Source: Thalassotalea insulae (GTDB lineage: Bacteria > Pseudomonadota > Gammaproteobacteria > Enterobacterales > Alteromonadaceae). From it: a stretch of DNA of 64,000 nt. The DNA lies in NCBI RefSeq assembly GCF_030161395.1, contig NZ_BSST01000001.1, forward strand, positions 3,906,001-3,970,000, given 5' to 3'. The notes below the pieces were generated by a model, which saw nothing but the letters and a program-made list of their open reading frames with translations, was not told the origin of the DNA and searched no databases. Below, piece by piece: positions 9,126 to 18,159 of the stretch (the first letter of the stretch is position 1; the number at the start of each line of letters is the position of its first letter). A program made the translations under genes and the position numbers.

Positions 9126-9737
9126 TTAGCTAGCGGCTAGTTTATCTACCGTTGCCGAACAGGCACTGAGAAAGGTAGCAAGAAAATATTCTACTTCCGG
9201 CATCTCTTTTTTTATTTCTGATAATTTCTTTTCTAAGCGAATTTTAACGTGATCAAATTCATGATTATTATGAGTTAACTCGTCAAGTGCTTTAATATAG
9301 GCGACTAAAATATCCGCCGCTTTAACAATTTTTTTATATTCATGCGCGACATTATCCTGCACTATGATGTCGGAAAAAATCACCTGAAACTCTTCGGGTA
9401 ATGATGATAAGCACTCTTGCTCAGCCAGACTTTCAATTTTTTTAAATTCGCGGGCTATTTCTTTGTTAGCATATTTAGTTGGACTGACAATATCGCCGTA
9501 ACGGGTTTCACTTGCTTCATGATAGAGGGCGATAGTTGCGGCTCTATCAACATTGAGTTGACCGTTAAATTTTTTGTTTTTAATCACCGCCAGCAGATGA
9601 GCAACAATGGCAACCTGGTGTGAGTGTTCGGCAACATTTTCTTCTTTGACGCAAAACATTAATGCCCAGCGTTTGATTAACGGCATGCGAAATAGCCAGG
9701 CTAAAAATGTACTCTGATTTTTCTCTTTCGTTGCCAT
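9126..9737 (-). CDS. yfbR: 5'-deoxynucleotidase YfbR-like (HD-domain phosphohydrolase)
   Basis: The ATG at 9737 gives about 203 residues and has a GGAG ribosome-binding site 5 nt upstream; a longer in-frame extension to 9764 lacks this. YfbR dephosphorylates deoxyribonucleoside 5'-monophosphates. The order matches E. coli YfbR: RWALM near the N-terminus, EHSHQVAIVAH with a metal-binding histidine, LYHEASETRYGDI, and the late ligand in KAADILVAYIK. The usual histidine-aspartate pair is histidine-glutamate here (YHEASE instead of YHDASE). It sits just after alaA on the same strand, as in E. coli, and about 900 bp from deoA, which fits dNMP-to-deoxynucleoside salvage. Confidence 0.88.
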   Translation of the reverse strand: MATKEKNQSTFLAWLFRMPLIKRWALMFCVKEENVAEHSHQVAIVAHLLAVIKNKKFNGQLNVDRAATIALYHEASETRYGDIVSPTKYANKEIAREFKKIESLAEQECLSSLPEEFQVIFSDIIVQDNVAHEYKKIVKAADILVAYIKALDELTHNNHEFDHVKIRLEKKLSEIKKEMPEVEYFLATFLSACSATVDKLAAS

Positions 9738-9767
9738 AGGTGCTCCATTAGCAGGTAAAATCAAGTG

Positions 9768-10985
9768 TTATTCTTGGCGGTATGTACTGAAAAAATTCTT
9801 AATCTTTTCGATTGCAGGTCTAAGTTCATCTTCATGCGGTAAAAACACTAAACGGAAGTAATTCTTTTCTTTAATATTAAAACCACGACCATGAACTACT
9901 AATATTTTCTCCTGTTTCAGTAAATCTAACACCATTTTCTCATCGTCGGTGATATTAAATTTTTCAGCATCCACTTTGACAAATAAATACAGTGCGCCCA
10001 TTGCCGGGTTACAGGAAATACCATCTATTTCATTGAGTAATTGGTGCGCTAAATTACGTTGCTTGATTAATCGTCCATCATCTTTGATCAGCTCGTTAAT
10101 ACTTTGATAACCGCCTAATGCCGTTTGAATTGCATGCTGGCAGGGCACATTGGCGCAAAGTCGCATTGACGATAGAATATTCAGCCCTTCAATATAATCT
10201 TCAGCGTGTAATTTAGGGCCGGTGATCACCATCCAACCGGCTCTAAAACCAGCAATACGGTAATTTTTTGATAAGCCACCCATAGTGATCACTAAGACAT
10301 CATTCGCTAGACTGGCGGTTGGAATATGCTTAGCGTCATCATATAAAATTTTATCGTAAATTTCGTCGCTAAAGACAATGAGCTGATGTTTGCGGGCTAA
10401 GGCTAAAATCCCTTGTAATACGTCTTCAGAATAGACAGCGCCAGTAGGGTTATTCGGGTTGATCAAGACAATTGCTTTGGTTTTATCGGTGATTTTACTG
10501 GCAATGTCATCCAGATCAGGAAACCATTGATTTTCTTCAACACAACGGTAATGCACAGGAACGCCACCTGATAATGAAACCGCAGCGGTCCAAAGTGGAT
10601 AATCTGGGGCAGGGATCAGCACCTCATCATCGTTATTTAACAAGCCTTGCATTGCCATAACGATTAACTCGCTGACTCCATTACCAATAAAAATATCGTC
10701 AACACTAACATTTAAAATGCCATTTTGCTGAAAGTATTGCATCACTGCAACTCGTGCCGGATAAATGCCTTTTGATTCACAGTAACCTTGTGCCGTTGGC
10801 AGGTTATGAATAACATCTTTTAAAATATCGTCAGGGGCTTCAAAGCCAAATGGTGCTGGGTTGCCAATGTTGAGTTTTAATATTTTATGGCCTTCGTCTT
10901 CTAAACGACGGGCTTCTGCGGCTATCTGTCCTCGAATTTCGTAACAGACATTATTGAGCTTGGCAGATTTATTGACGTTTTTCAT
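9768..10985 (-). CDS. alaA: Alanine aminotransferase AlaA (PLP-dependent class I/II)
   Basis: This 405-residue cytosolic aminotransferase makes alanine from pyruvate with glutamate as donor. It shows the fold-type I landmarks: NIGNPAPFGF near the N-terminus, GNGVSELI, NPNNPTGAVY, SDEIYDKI and the PLP lysine in GGLSKNYRIAGFRAGW (about residue 240). Length and sequence resemble E. coli AlaA (YfbQ). The gene lies upstream of yfbR on the same strand, as in enterobacteria. The ATG at 10985 is preceded by a purine-rich site (TAGGAG-like on the coding strand). Confidence 0.94.
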   Translation of the reverse strand: MKNVNKSAKLNNVCYEIRGQIAAEARRLEDEGHKILKLNIGNPAPFGFEAPDDILKDVIHNLPTAQGYCESKGIYPARVAVMQYFQQNGILNVSVDDIFIGNGVSELIVMAMQGLLNNDDEVLIPAPDYPLWTAAVSLSGGVPVHYRCVEENQWFPDLDDIASKITDKTKAIVLINPNNPTGAVYSEDVLQGILALARKHQLIVFSDEIYDKILYDDAKHIPTASLANDVLVITMGGLSKNYRIAGFRAGWMVITGPKLHAEDYIEGLNILSSMRLCANVPCQHAIQTALGGYQSINELIKDDGRLIKQRNLAHQLLNEIDGISCNPAMGALYLFVKVDAEKFNITDDEKMVLDLLKQEKILVVHGRGFNIKEKNYFRLVFLPHEDELRPAIEKIKNFFSTYRQE

Positions 10986-11159
10986 AGGAGACCACTTGAT
11001 ATCGTTAAATTATTGAAGTTATAGCTAATTGCTAGACTCACTATTGTTGCTAATAATCCGACACTTTGAAATAGTTAGTTGCAACTTTTTTATAGCAAAA
11101 GTACTAATTAACGATAATCTTGTTATTAGTGGCTGTAAAATATGTGATTGGAGGTGTTT

Positions 11160-11753
11160 ATGGCGTTACCTTTATTATGGCTTGGTGCTGCTGCCGTGTC
11201 AGCGTTAGCGGCAAAGCAGTTATCAGATGATCGCAAGGTTCAGCAACTTAAACGTTTACGCTACCGTAATGTACAAACATTAACAGATCTCAAGCCTCAC
11301 GAGTCACCTATTGCGATTTATCCATCAGACTTTTTATCAACGGAGCAAAGTGTCAAGCCTGAGGTTGGGGCGGTAGTGTGTTGTGGCATCGGTGGTATTT
11401 TAGACCATACCGGTATCTGGGTCGATGATGATACCATTATTGAACTTGATGGGGAGGGATTAATTAAAGCTATTTCGCCATTAAGGTTTACCAAAGAGCG
11501 CTCCGGTAAACAAATTTTCATTGCTTGTGATTCTCACGCTCAGCCGCTGGTAAGTAGGCAAGCGGCACAACGGGCAGTTGAGCAGATATTTCAATATCGT
11601 GATTACCATGTGATCAGTAATAACTGTCATCAATTTATCTGGCAGTGTTTTAAGCCCGATGATAGTAAGATCTCTACGTTTAAAGAATTTAATCTCAAAC
11701 TTGCCCAGCTTTTTAATCGTAAAATCTATTGGGACTTATGTGATATAGGCTAA
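11160..11753 (+). CDS. LRAT/NlpC-P60-like permuted cysteine hydrolase or acyltransferase
   Basis: The ATG at 11160 is preferred over the upstream TTG because GGAGGT lies 4 nt before it; this gives 197 residues. The N-terminus is hydrophobic (LPLLWLGAAAVSALAA), a membrane anchor or signal. The later part has a histidine in LDHTGIWVDDD and a cysteine in NNCHQFIW. This His-before-Cys order with an NC-H-F motif is typical of permuted papain-like LRAT/PLAAT and NlpC/P60-type proteins that act on acyl esters or peptides. Substrate and biological role are unknown. It is monocistronic as far as can be seen. Confidence 0.65.
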   Translation: MALPLLWLGAAAVSALAAKQLSDDRKVQQLKRLRYRNVQTLTDLKPHESPIAIYPSDFLSTEQSVKPEVGAVVCCGIGGILDHTGIWVDDDTIIELDGEGLIKAISPLRFTKERSGKQIFIACDSHAQPLVSRQAAQRAVEQIFQYRDYHVISNNCHQFIWQCFKPDDSKISTFKEFNLKLAQLFNRKIYWDLCDIG

Positions 11754-11841
11754 AAGATAGTAAGCGTATTAAGTTAATTACTGAATTTATTTACTAAACG
11801 CAGTATCATCAGTATTAAAGCAATTCATTTATTTAGACACC

Positions 11842-13161
11842 TTGAAAAAGTTCTTTCTTGCATTAGTTATTAGCTTAATGGCGTTGGTAACCGTCACTGT
11901 ACTTATGCTCTATCTGGCATTACAGTCACAGCCGAGCACGATACAAAAAAGTCAAATCAGCGCCAGTGCGGCGCAAAAAAGTCAGCATCTGGCCAAGCGA
12001 ATTGCCAGTACATTAAAACAAAATAATCAGATCAGTGTTATCACCACTACGCAACATGAAATCGATGGTTTAACTGCGCTAATGCATCGTGCCTTTCCGC
12101 AGGTGAGCCTTGATGTTCGTTTATCGAAATTTGGTGCCTCAGCCAATGCGTCATTACAACTGCCACTGCCAGAATTCATTCGCTACTTAAATATTCATGC
12201 GTTTGTTTTACCATCAGAGCAAGGCCTTGCATTTGAGCAAATTACTGTCGGAGATCTGGCGATAAGCGGGCCTTTATTTATTAAGATCGCCCGTTGGTTA
12301 GTGAATAACCTAGTTCAAGATGGGATCGCCGATAAGGCATTAGCCATGATTAATGCGGTGGAAATCAATGAGCAGCAAATCGTTGCCTATATTGCACTCA
12401 AAGAGACGTTGGACTCGGCGCAAAGTAAATCTATTTTATTAACGCTTCGGGATGAATTAGCGTTATTTGGTGATGTTGAAAAAATATCATTTTATTATCA
12501 GTCGTTAAGTGAATTTGCTCAAAGTCAATCGCATCAATCATCGATAGCCGGCTTTATTCGCTATTTGTTTGAATTGGCAAGGGTGCGTGGCACCGTGACG
12601 GAAAACTACGTAGCGAGTGAGGAAAATCAGGCGGCGTTAATGGCGCTAGTGATCTACTTTGGCGCCGACAGGTTTGAACAACTGGTTGGAGATGTCATTA
12701 TTCGAGATCATCAATCTTTAGTGCTTCGTAACCGAATGCGCCGTAACGTGACTTTGCAAGACAGGGTTGATTTACAACAGCATTTTATTTATTCCATTGC
12801 ATTGCAGCTTTTTAGCACGCATGGAGCCAGTGATGCACTTGGTGAATTTAAAGAGTTTCTCGATACCAATGAAGGCGGCAGTGGCTTTAGCTTTGCTGAC
12901 TTGCAGGCGGATCGTGCAGGCACCCGTTTGGCGATAATAGTGACTCGTTCAGAGCAACATGCAACACAAGCACAACAGCTGCTTGCTAAGGTGACTGATC
13001 AGGAATTACTCCCCAGCATTAATGGTTTGCAGGAAGGGTTACATCAGCAGAACTTTGAACAGCAATTTCAACATGCTGACTCTCAGCATTATCAACAAGC
13101 AATAGGTGAAATTGATAGCCGATTAAAATCTCTTCCGGTTTATCAGTTAGGGTGGGAATAA
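11842..13161 (+). CDS. Membrane-anchored protein of unknown function
   Basis: A 439-residue protein that I do not recognise. It begins at TTG, followed by KKFF and one transmembrane helix (about residues 5-28), and the rest is probably periplasmic. The body is mostly predicted helix, rich in Gln, Ala and Leu, with no clear catalytic motif. A conserved-looking segment around ADRFEQLVGDVI and SFADLQADRAGTRLA may be the core of an uncharacterised family. No strong Shine-Dalgarno is visible, so the start is uncertain. It stands alone between the LRAT-like gene and a DUF6176-like gene. Confidence 0.6.
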   Translation: MKKFFLALVISLMALVTVTVLMLYLALQSQPSTIQKSQISASAAQKSQHLAKRIASTLKQNNQISVITTTQHEIDGLTALMHRAFPQVSLDVRLSKFGASANASLQLPLPEFIRYLNIHAFVLPSEQGLAFEQITVGDLAISGPLFIKIARWLVNNLVQDGIADKALAMINAVEINEQQIVAYIALKETLDSAQSKSILLTLRDELALFGDVEKISFYYQSLSEFAQSQSHQSSIAGFIRYLFELARVRGTVTENYVASEENQAALMALVIYFGADRFEQLVGDVIIRDHQSLVLRNRMRRNVTLQDRVDLQQHFIYSIALQLFSTHGASDALGEFKEFLDTNEGGSGFSFADLQADRAGTRLAIIVTRSEQHATQAQQLLAKVTDQELLPSINGLQEGLHQQNFEQQFQHADSQHYQQAIGEIDSRLKSLPVYQLGWE

Positions 13162-13238
13162 ATTAGTTTTAATCTATTGTTTACCGCCTTAATAAGGACA
13201 ATACTAATGCATCATTTTAGTTCTAAAGGATTAGGAAG

Positions 13239-13586
13239 TTGGAATCTAAGTTACTCAAAATAAAACTAAATTCAGGTTATCGCTCACAATTGGAGCGTTT
13301 AATTGCTTATATGCGAGAGAATATAGAATATCCGGCCAATGAAATGACGCAAAAAGGTTACTTTTGGGATTCAACCTTTATTGAGCAAACGGATGAAGCC
13401 GATTTCTTATACATAGTTCTCAAATCGCACGACTTTTCTAAAATTATGTTAGACGAAAATGAGCTTTCACCGACGCCATTTCGTGAAGTTTATGAACAAT
13501 TTCGCCGTCAATGCTGGGCACCAGAGCCATACACGGATATAGAGCCGATATTTTGTTTTAATTCGTCTTTTAAATTTTCTCATTAA
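13239..13586 (+). CDS. DUF6176-like small protein
   Basis: A 115-residue soluble protein starting at TTG with an AGGAAG-type ribosome-binding site just upstream. Its layout resembles the DUF6176 family: an N-terminal strand (LLKIKLNSG), a helix (LERLIAYMRENIEY), a second strand with DEADFLYIVLKS, and a C-terminal helix ending in FRRQCW. That family has no assigned function. The match is from memory. The Gfo/Idh/MocA gene begins 36 bp downstream and may be co-transcribed. Confidence 0.55.
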   Translation: MESKLLKIKLNSGYRSQLERLIAYMRENIEYPANEMTQKGYFWDSTFIEQTDEADFLYIVLKSHDFSKIMLDENELSPTPFREVYEQFRRQCWAPEPYTDIEPIFCFNSSFKFSH

Positions 13587-13622
13587 TAAGTAGCTAGATT
13601 ATTTTCTATAGGGAGTAGAGCA

Positions 13623-14600
13623 TTGAATATTGAACAGGTTATTAATTGGGGCATTATTGGTTGTGGAGCAGTAACTGAAGTTAAAAGTGGTCCAGCTTAT
13701 CAAAAGGTCGCTAATTTTAATTTGGCTGCCGTGATGAGAAGAAATGGCGCGTTGGCAAAAGATTATGCAAAACGTCACCAAGTAGAAAGTTATTATGCCA
13801 ATGCAGATGAACTTATTAATGACCCTTGGGTTGATGCTATTTACATTGCCACTCCACCTGATACTCATAAGTGTTATGGCTTAAAAGTCGCGCAAGCAGG
13901 CAAACCATGCTGTATTGAAAAACCACTTGCACCTGATTATCAGCAGAGCAAGGAAATCGTCGCTGCGTTTAACCGCGCCAATGTCCCGCTATTCGTTGCT
14001 TATTATCGCAGATCATTACCTCGCTTTAATCACGTCAAGTCGCTGTTGGATAATGGAGACATTGGTGATGTCAGACACCTCAGCTGGCATTTATCAAAAC
14101 CTGCTAATCAACTCGATATATCGCAAGAGTATAATTGGCGTACCGATAAAAATATTGCTCTTGGCGGCTATTTTGATGATTTAGCCAGTCATGGACTCGA
14201 TCTTTTTTCCTATTTGCTCGGTGAGTTTGCTGAAGTTAAAGGTCTTGGTATCAACCAACAGAATTTGTACTCGGCTTATGACGCAGTTTCTGCGTGTTGG
14301 CGCCATAAAAGTGGTGTCACTGGAACAGGAAGCTGGAATTTCGCTAGCCGATCACGCCAAGACATGGTGACTATCTATGGCAGTAAAGGAGAAATATCAT
14401 TTTCTGTTTTTGATGAGCAACCTATATCTATTATTAGTGAAGATCATCAACAAGATATTTTTATTGAAAACCCTGAAAATATTCAGTTCTATCATGTACA
14501 AAATATCAGAGACTATTTGCTTGGTGAAACCTCTCACCCATCAACAGGTGCGACAGCCGCCCATACCAGTTGGGTGATGGATGAAATATTAAGAACCTAG
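13623..14600 (+). CDS. Gfo/Idh/MocA-family oxidoreductase
   Basis: A 325-residue NAD(P)-dependent oxidoreductase. Residues 1-120 form a Rossmann domain (WGIIGCGAVTEVKSGP, then YIATPPDTH and the family signature IEKPLAP). The C-terminal alpha/beta domain holds GGYFDDLASHGLDLF, with the histidine typical of sugar dehydrogenase active sites. Substrates are usually cyclic polyols or sugars; the one here is unknown. The start is TTG, preceded by GGGAGTAG. It converges on proS across a strong bidirectional terminator. Confidence 0.85.
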   Translation: MNIEQVINWGIIGCGAVTEVKSGPAYQKVANFNLAAVMRRNGALAKDYAKRHQVESYYANADELINDPWVDAIYIATPPDTHKCYGLKVAQAGKPCCIEKPLAPDYQQSKEIVAAFNRANVPLFVAYYRRSLPRFNHVKSLLDNGDIGDVRHLSWHLSKPANQLDISQEYNWRTDKNIALGGYFDDLASHGLDLFSYLLGEFAEVKGLGINQQNLYSAYDAVSACWRHKSGVTGTGSWNFASRSRQDMVTIYGSKGEISFSVFDEQPISIISEDHQQDIFIENPENIQFYHVQNIRDYLLGETSHPSTGATAAHTSWVMDEILRT

Positions 14601-14640
14601 GGCTAATACTGCAAAGCTTAATTGAAGAGTAGACAACAAT

Positions 14641-14668
14641 AAAAAGCTTGGCTAAGGCCAAGCTTTTT
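14641..14668. terminator. Bidirectional terminator between the Gfo/Idh/MocA gene and proS
   Basis: A perfect 12-bp stem (aaaaagcttggc / gccaagcttttt) with a 4-nt loop. A-run and T-run arms allow termination in both directions, which fits the convergent genes. Confidence 0.88.
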
Positions 14669-14696
14669 ATCAGCGATTTGATTTTAGTTTTGAAAG

Positions 14697-16409
14697 TTAT
14701 TGAGTAAATAAGGACAAGACTTCATCAATCGCAACTAGCGATTTTTCACCTGTGATGCGATCTTTTACTTCAATTTCCTGATTGTCGAGGTTACGTTCTC
14801 CAACAATTAATAAAATTGGCGTACCGATAAGTTCATGATCGGCAAACATCACTCCGGGGCGCTCTTTGCGATCATCAAATAATACGTCGATACCGGCTTG
14901 TTGCAGTGTCTGATACAAGGTTTCAGCTGTTTCTTTAACTCGCGCTGATTTTGCCATATTCATTGGCACAATTGCCGCATGAAATGGCGCAATCGCTTTT
15001 GGCCACTTGATCCCGTATTTATCATGATTTTGTTCAATTGCAGCGGCAACGATACGTGAAACGCCGATACCGTAACAGCCCATGGTTAAGGTTTGATTTT
15101 TACCTGCTTCGGTTAACACGCCGCAATTCATTGCTTTTGCGTATTTATCGCCTAACTGGAAAATATGACCGACTTCAATACCACGTTTGATCACTATTTT
15201 TCCTTTGCCACATGGACTTGGATCGCCGGCCACTACATTACGAATGTCAGCAACTTGATAGTTTTGGATATCTCTGTCCCAATTTGCTCCATTATAATGA
15301 GTATCGTTCTTATTGGCGCCACAGATAAAGTCAGCTAAGTGTGCGGCGCTGCGGTCAACAATGACTGGAATAGTTAAACCAACTGGACCAATAGATCCTG
15401 CATCACAACCTGCCACGTCAGCAATTTGTTCATCTGTTGCGAAGGTTAATGGGCTAGCAATTTGAGATAAATTTTCTGCTTTGATTTCATTAAGCTGGTG
15501 ATCACCACGTACTACTATGGCAACTATGCCTTGTGGCTCACCGTTTTCGTCAGCACCAGCTACCAATAGTGTTTTGACTGTTTGCTTAGCGTCGATGTTA
15601 AAGAAATTGACAACTTCATCAATTGACTTGACATTCGGTGTTGCAACTTCTTTTAATTCCTGGCTAGCAGCAGGGCGTTCACTCGTAGGGGCTAATGCTT
15701 CTGCTTTTTCGATATTGGCTGCGTAATCGCTTTCGTCACTAAAGGCGATATCGTCTTCACCAGAATCCGCTAAAACATGGAACTCATGTGAGCCTTCACC
15801 GCCAATAGAACCGTTGTCAGCGATTACCGGACGATAATCTAAGCCTAAACGTTCAAAAATACGGCAATACGCATCAAACATGATCTGATAGGTTTTTTTC
15901 AAACATTCATCACTTAAGTGGAAAGAGTACGCGTCTTTCATTAAGAATTCTCGGCCACGCATTACACCAAAGCGTGGACGAATTTCGTCTCGAAACTTGG
16001 TTTGCACCTGAAATAGGTTTAACGGCAGCTGCTTGTAACTGCTGATTTCGTTACTTACTAACTTAGTAATTACTTCTTCGTGCGTTGGACCTAAAACAAA
16101 TGGACGTTGATGGCGATCGTTTAATCTCAGTAATTCCGGGCCATAATCATCCCAGCGACCTGATTCTTCCCATAAATCAGCAGGTTGCACCATAGGCATT
16201 AAGGTTTCGATTGAACCGGCTTTTTCCATTTCTTCACGGACAATTTTTTCAACTTTACGTAGTACCTTTAGTCCCGTCGGTAGCCAAGTGTATAAGCCTG
16301 ATGCAACATGACGAACGAGTCCCGCCCGTAACATTAATTGGTGGCTGATCACTTCTGCATGAGCAGGGGTTTCTTTCAACGTTGAAAGCATATATTGGCT
16401 AGTACGCAT
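14697..16409 (-). CDS. proS: Prolyl-tRNA synthetase
   Basis: The ATG at 16409 gives 570 residues starting [15 protein letters not shown], matching the bacterial ProS start; a longer frame to 16469 adds an unsupported 20-residue extension. It charges tRNA-Pro. It has class II motifs ([17 protein letters not shown] for motif 2), a YbaK-like editing insertion (about 230-400, including [11 protein letters not shown]) and a C-terminal anticodon-binding domain. Length and layout match the E. coli-type enzyme. ProS of this type can misload cysteine, which the YbaK homologue encoded at 58824-59291 would clear. Confidence 0.97.
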   Translation of the reverse strand: MRTSQYMLSTLKETPAHAEVISHQLMLRAGLVRHVASGLYTWLPTGLKVLRKVEKIVREEMEKAGSIETLMPMVQPADLWEESGRWDDYGPELLRLNDRHQRPFVLGPTHEEVITKLVSNEISSYKQLPLNLFQVQTKFRDEIRPRFGVMRGREFLMKDAYSFHLSDECLKKTYQIMFDAYCRIFERLGLDYRPVIADNGSIGGEGSHEFHVLADSGEDDIAFSDESDYAANIEKAEALAPTSERPAASQELKEVATPNVKSIDEVVNFFNIDAKQTVKTLLVAGADENGEPQGIVAIVVRGDHQLNEIKAENLSQIASPLTFATDEQIADVAGCDAGSIGPVGLTIPVIVDRSAAHLADFICGANKNDTHYNGANWDRDIQNYQVADIRNVVAGDPSPCGKGKIVIKRGIEVGHIFQLGDKYAKAMNCGVLTEAGKNQTLTMGCYGIGVSRIVAAAIEQNHDKYGIKWPKAIAPFHAAIVPMNMAKSARVKETAETLYQTLQQAGIDVLFDDRKERPGVMFADHELIGTPILLIVGERNLDNQEIEVKDRITGEKSLVAIDEVLSLFTQ

Positions 16410-16492
16410 GGATGGATATTCCAAAAAATAGGGTTTATAAATTAGTGCCTTTATTCTAGCAGGGCGCAAGGGGATGAAAAAGAGAAATTGAC

Positions 16493-16534
16493 CACAATTT
16501 GTGTTTTATTATCAGTTAATAGTCACAAATTGTG
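16493..16534. repeat. Paired 11-bp inverted repeats in the proS upstream region
   Basis: CACAATTTGTG (16493-16503) and CACAAATTGTG (16524-16534) are exact reverse complements, 20 nt apart. Each is itself a near-palindrome, so the pair could be two operator half-arrays or a stem in the proS leader. There is no T-run after it on the reverse strand, so it is a poor terminator for the channel gene. Confidence 0.5.
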
Positions 16535-16562
16535 CTTATTTTTAGTAAAGAGGAAAATTTAT

Positions 16563-17549
16563 TTAGCGGGTCATTTTCTTAACAAATACTACGACGAATA
16601 ACGCGATGGTAAAACTGCCGGTAAAGGCTTCTATTGCGGCGATTGCGCGCGAGATACCAACAGGGGTAAAATCGCCGTAGCCTAAGGTGGTAAACGTGAC
16701 GATCGAATAATATAAACAGGAGAGAAAGAGGGAAAAGTTCTCGGTGATGCTTTTGTTGCTATCGTAGGTGAGGACATCGCCTTGATAACTTAATCCGGTG
16801 TACGTATATAATGCAGCACATATAACAATAAGCAGTAAGGAGATACCAACAATGCGGATTGGGTCTTCACCATAACCACAGAATAAATCCACAATTTTGG
16901 AGCTAAAGCGCCGAAAACTGGCTTTAGGCATTTGCATTCGACGCATGGTGAGCTCTTTTTGAATAAGCTCGCCTGACATGGTAAATATACCTTCCATTTC
17001 AGCGTGCTTTCTTAGATCACGATAAATTTCTTCTGCTTGCTCAAACTGATCTAAAGCCAAAGCTTGTTCGCCTTCTTTGAGCAATTGTTTCGCCCGCACT
17101 TCCTGTACTAACTTTTTGCCAATGGAAAGGTGCTCGATTTTGCAACCTTTCCATTTGATCCCTAAGAGGTTGGCACCGTTAAGGTTGGCACAATTTAAGT
17201 TGGCATAACGAAGATCACTTTTCATTAAACTGGTGTGGTTAAAATTAATGTTAAAAAGGTGAGCACCGGACAAGTTAGCACGGTAAAAATCGGCGTAAGA
17301 AAAATCAAAACCTTCTTTATGGTAATGATTGACCAGATCAATATTTTTCAGATCGGTATTTTTTAAGCAAATGCCGCGAGTCATACCGCCCGAGCGTGTA
17401 AACTCTATCAATGCTTCTTTGACTTCGGGACCCGATTTATCGACACTGCTGTCATGCCAATAGCAATAATGCGAATGTTTCATCGCTTCTTCTAAACATG
17501 GGATCCCGTCCGGATCATCGTATTGGCACAGGTGATGATTTTTGTTCAT
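16563..17549 (-). CDS. Pentapeptide-repeat/two-TM potassium channel fusion
   Basis: A 328-residue protein with an unusual order. Residues 1-35 hold a Cys/His cluster (C8, C18, H25, H27, C29, H32 by count) that may bind a metal. Residues ~60-150 are pentapeptide repeats (FYRANLSGAHL, DLRYANLNCANLNGANL). A helical region (~150-215) follows. The C-terminal third is a two-helix ion channel with pore-filter TLGYGD (288-293) and flanking helices LLLIVICAALY and FTIALFVVVFV. The filter suggests potassium selectivity. The cytosolic repeat domain may gate or scaffold the channel, which is inference. It lies upstream of proS on the same strand, 153 bp away. Confidence 0.85.
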   Translation of the reverse strand: MNKNHHLCQYDDPDGIPCLEEAMKHSHYCYWHDSSVDKSGPEVKEALIEFTRSGGMTRGICLKNTDLKNIDLVNHYHKEGFDFSYADFYRANLSGAHLFNINFNHTSLMKSDLRYANLNCANLNGANLLGIKWKGCKIEHLSIGKKLVQEVRAKQLLKEGEQALALDQFEQAEEIYRDLRKHAEMEGIFTMSGELIQKELTMRRMQMPKASFRRFSSKIVDLFCGYGEDPIRIVGISLLLIVICAALYTYTGLSYQGDVLTYDSNKSITENFSLFLSCLYYSIVTFTTLGYGDFTPVGISRAIAAIEAFTGSFTIALFVVVFVKKMTR

Positions 17550-17668
17550 ACCGCCAGTATAGTCAGCAGAAAATATTTTGCCTAATTAGGTAGTTATCTA
17601 GAGCTATGTTAGTACTGAGGAGTAAAGGGGTCATTGCTGAGCTGATATACTCAGCAATGGTTGTGACT

Positions 17669-18007
17669 TTAAAATGAGATTTTTTTTCTTTTTCCTGATG
17701 CCGTAGTTTTTTTATTTGCTGAAGCTTTATTCGTGGATAACGGCGCTTTTTTCTTTTCTGGTTTAGCTTTAGGAGTCTCTAATGGCGTATGGCAAATGAC
17801 TTCAATAAAATCACCATTAAACTCAACTACATCCTGATGATAAATTTTACGACGTTTTTGCAATGCAATTTCACCATTAACAGCAACATAGCCTTCGCTA
17901 ATTACTATTTTTGCTTCGCCACCACCGTTGACTAGGTTGGCAACCTTTAACAACTTACATAGCTCAATTGGCTGATTTTCAAGTTCGACGCTAATGGTAT
18001 TGTTCAA
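17669..18007 (-). CDS. S4-domain RNA-binding protein (YbcJ-like) with basic C-terminal tail
   Basis: A 112-residue protein. Residues ~10-75 form an S4 RNA-binding domain (LCKLLKVANLVNGGGEAKIVISEGYVAVNG split over adjacent strands, then RRKIYHQDVVEF). YbcJ proteins are usually about 70 residues. This one adds a lysine-rich tail (PEKKKAPLSTNKASANKK) that may strengthen RNA binding. No partner is evident; it is probably monocistronic. Confidence 0.82.
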   Translation of the reverse strand: MNNTISVELENQPIELCKLLKVANLVNGGGEAKIVISEGYVAVNGEIALQKRRKIYHQDVVEFNGDFIEVICHTPLETPKAKPEKKKAPLSTNKASANKKTTASGKRKKISF

Positions 18008-18159
18008 TTTTTACACCTTAATTATTGCACTGTAGTTATTGTAACTTGCATGTTCAGGTGAGCACAAGATAAAGGCAGCGAGTGTGTAGAAACAAAGCAG
18101 ATACAAAAAAGCAGGAATATCTATTGAACTGAACGCTTATTTCCGTAGAATGCGCGCCA

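Noticed and set aside
16488..16503. RutR-like half-site (TTGACCA) upstream of proS
   Set aside because: Only the left half matches; the right half (ATTTGTG) does not, and proS has no link to pyrimidine use.
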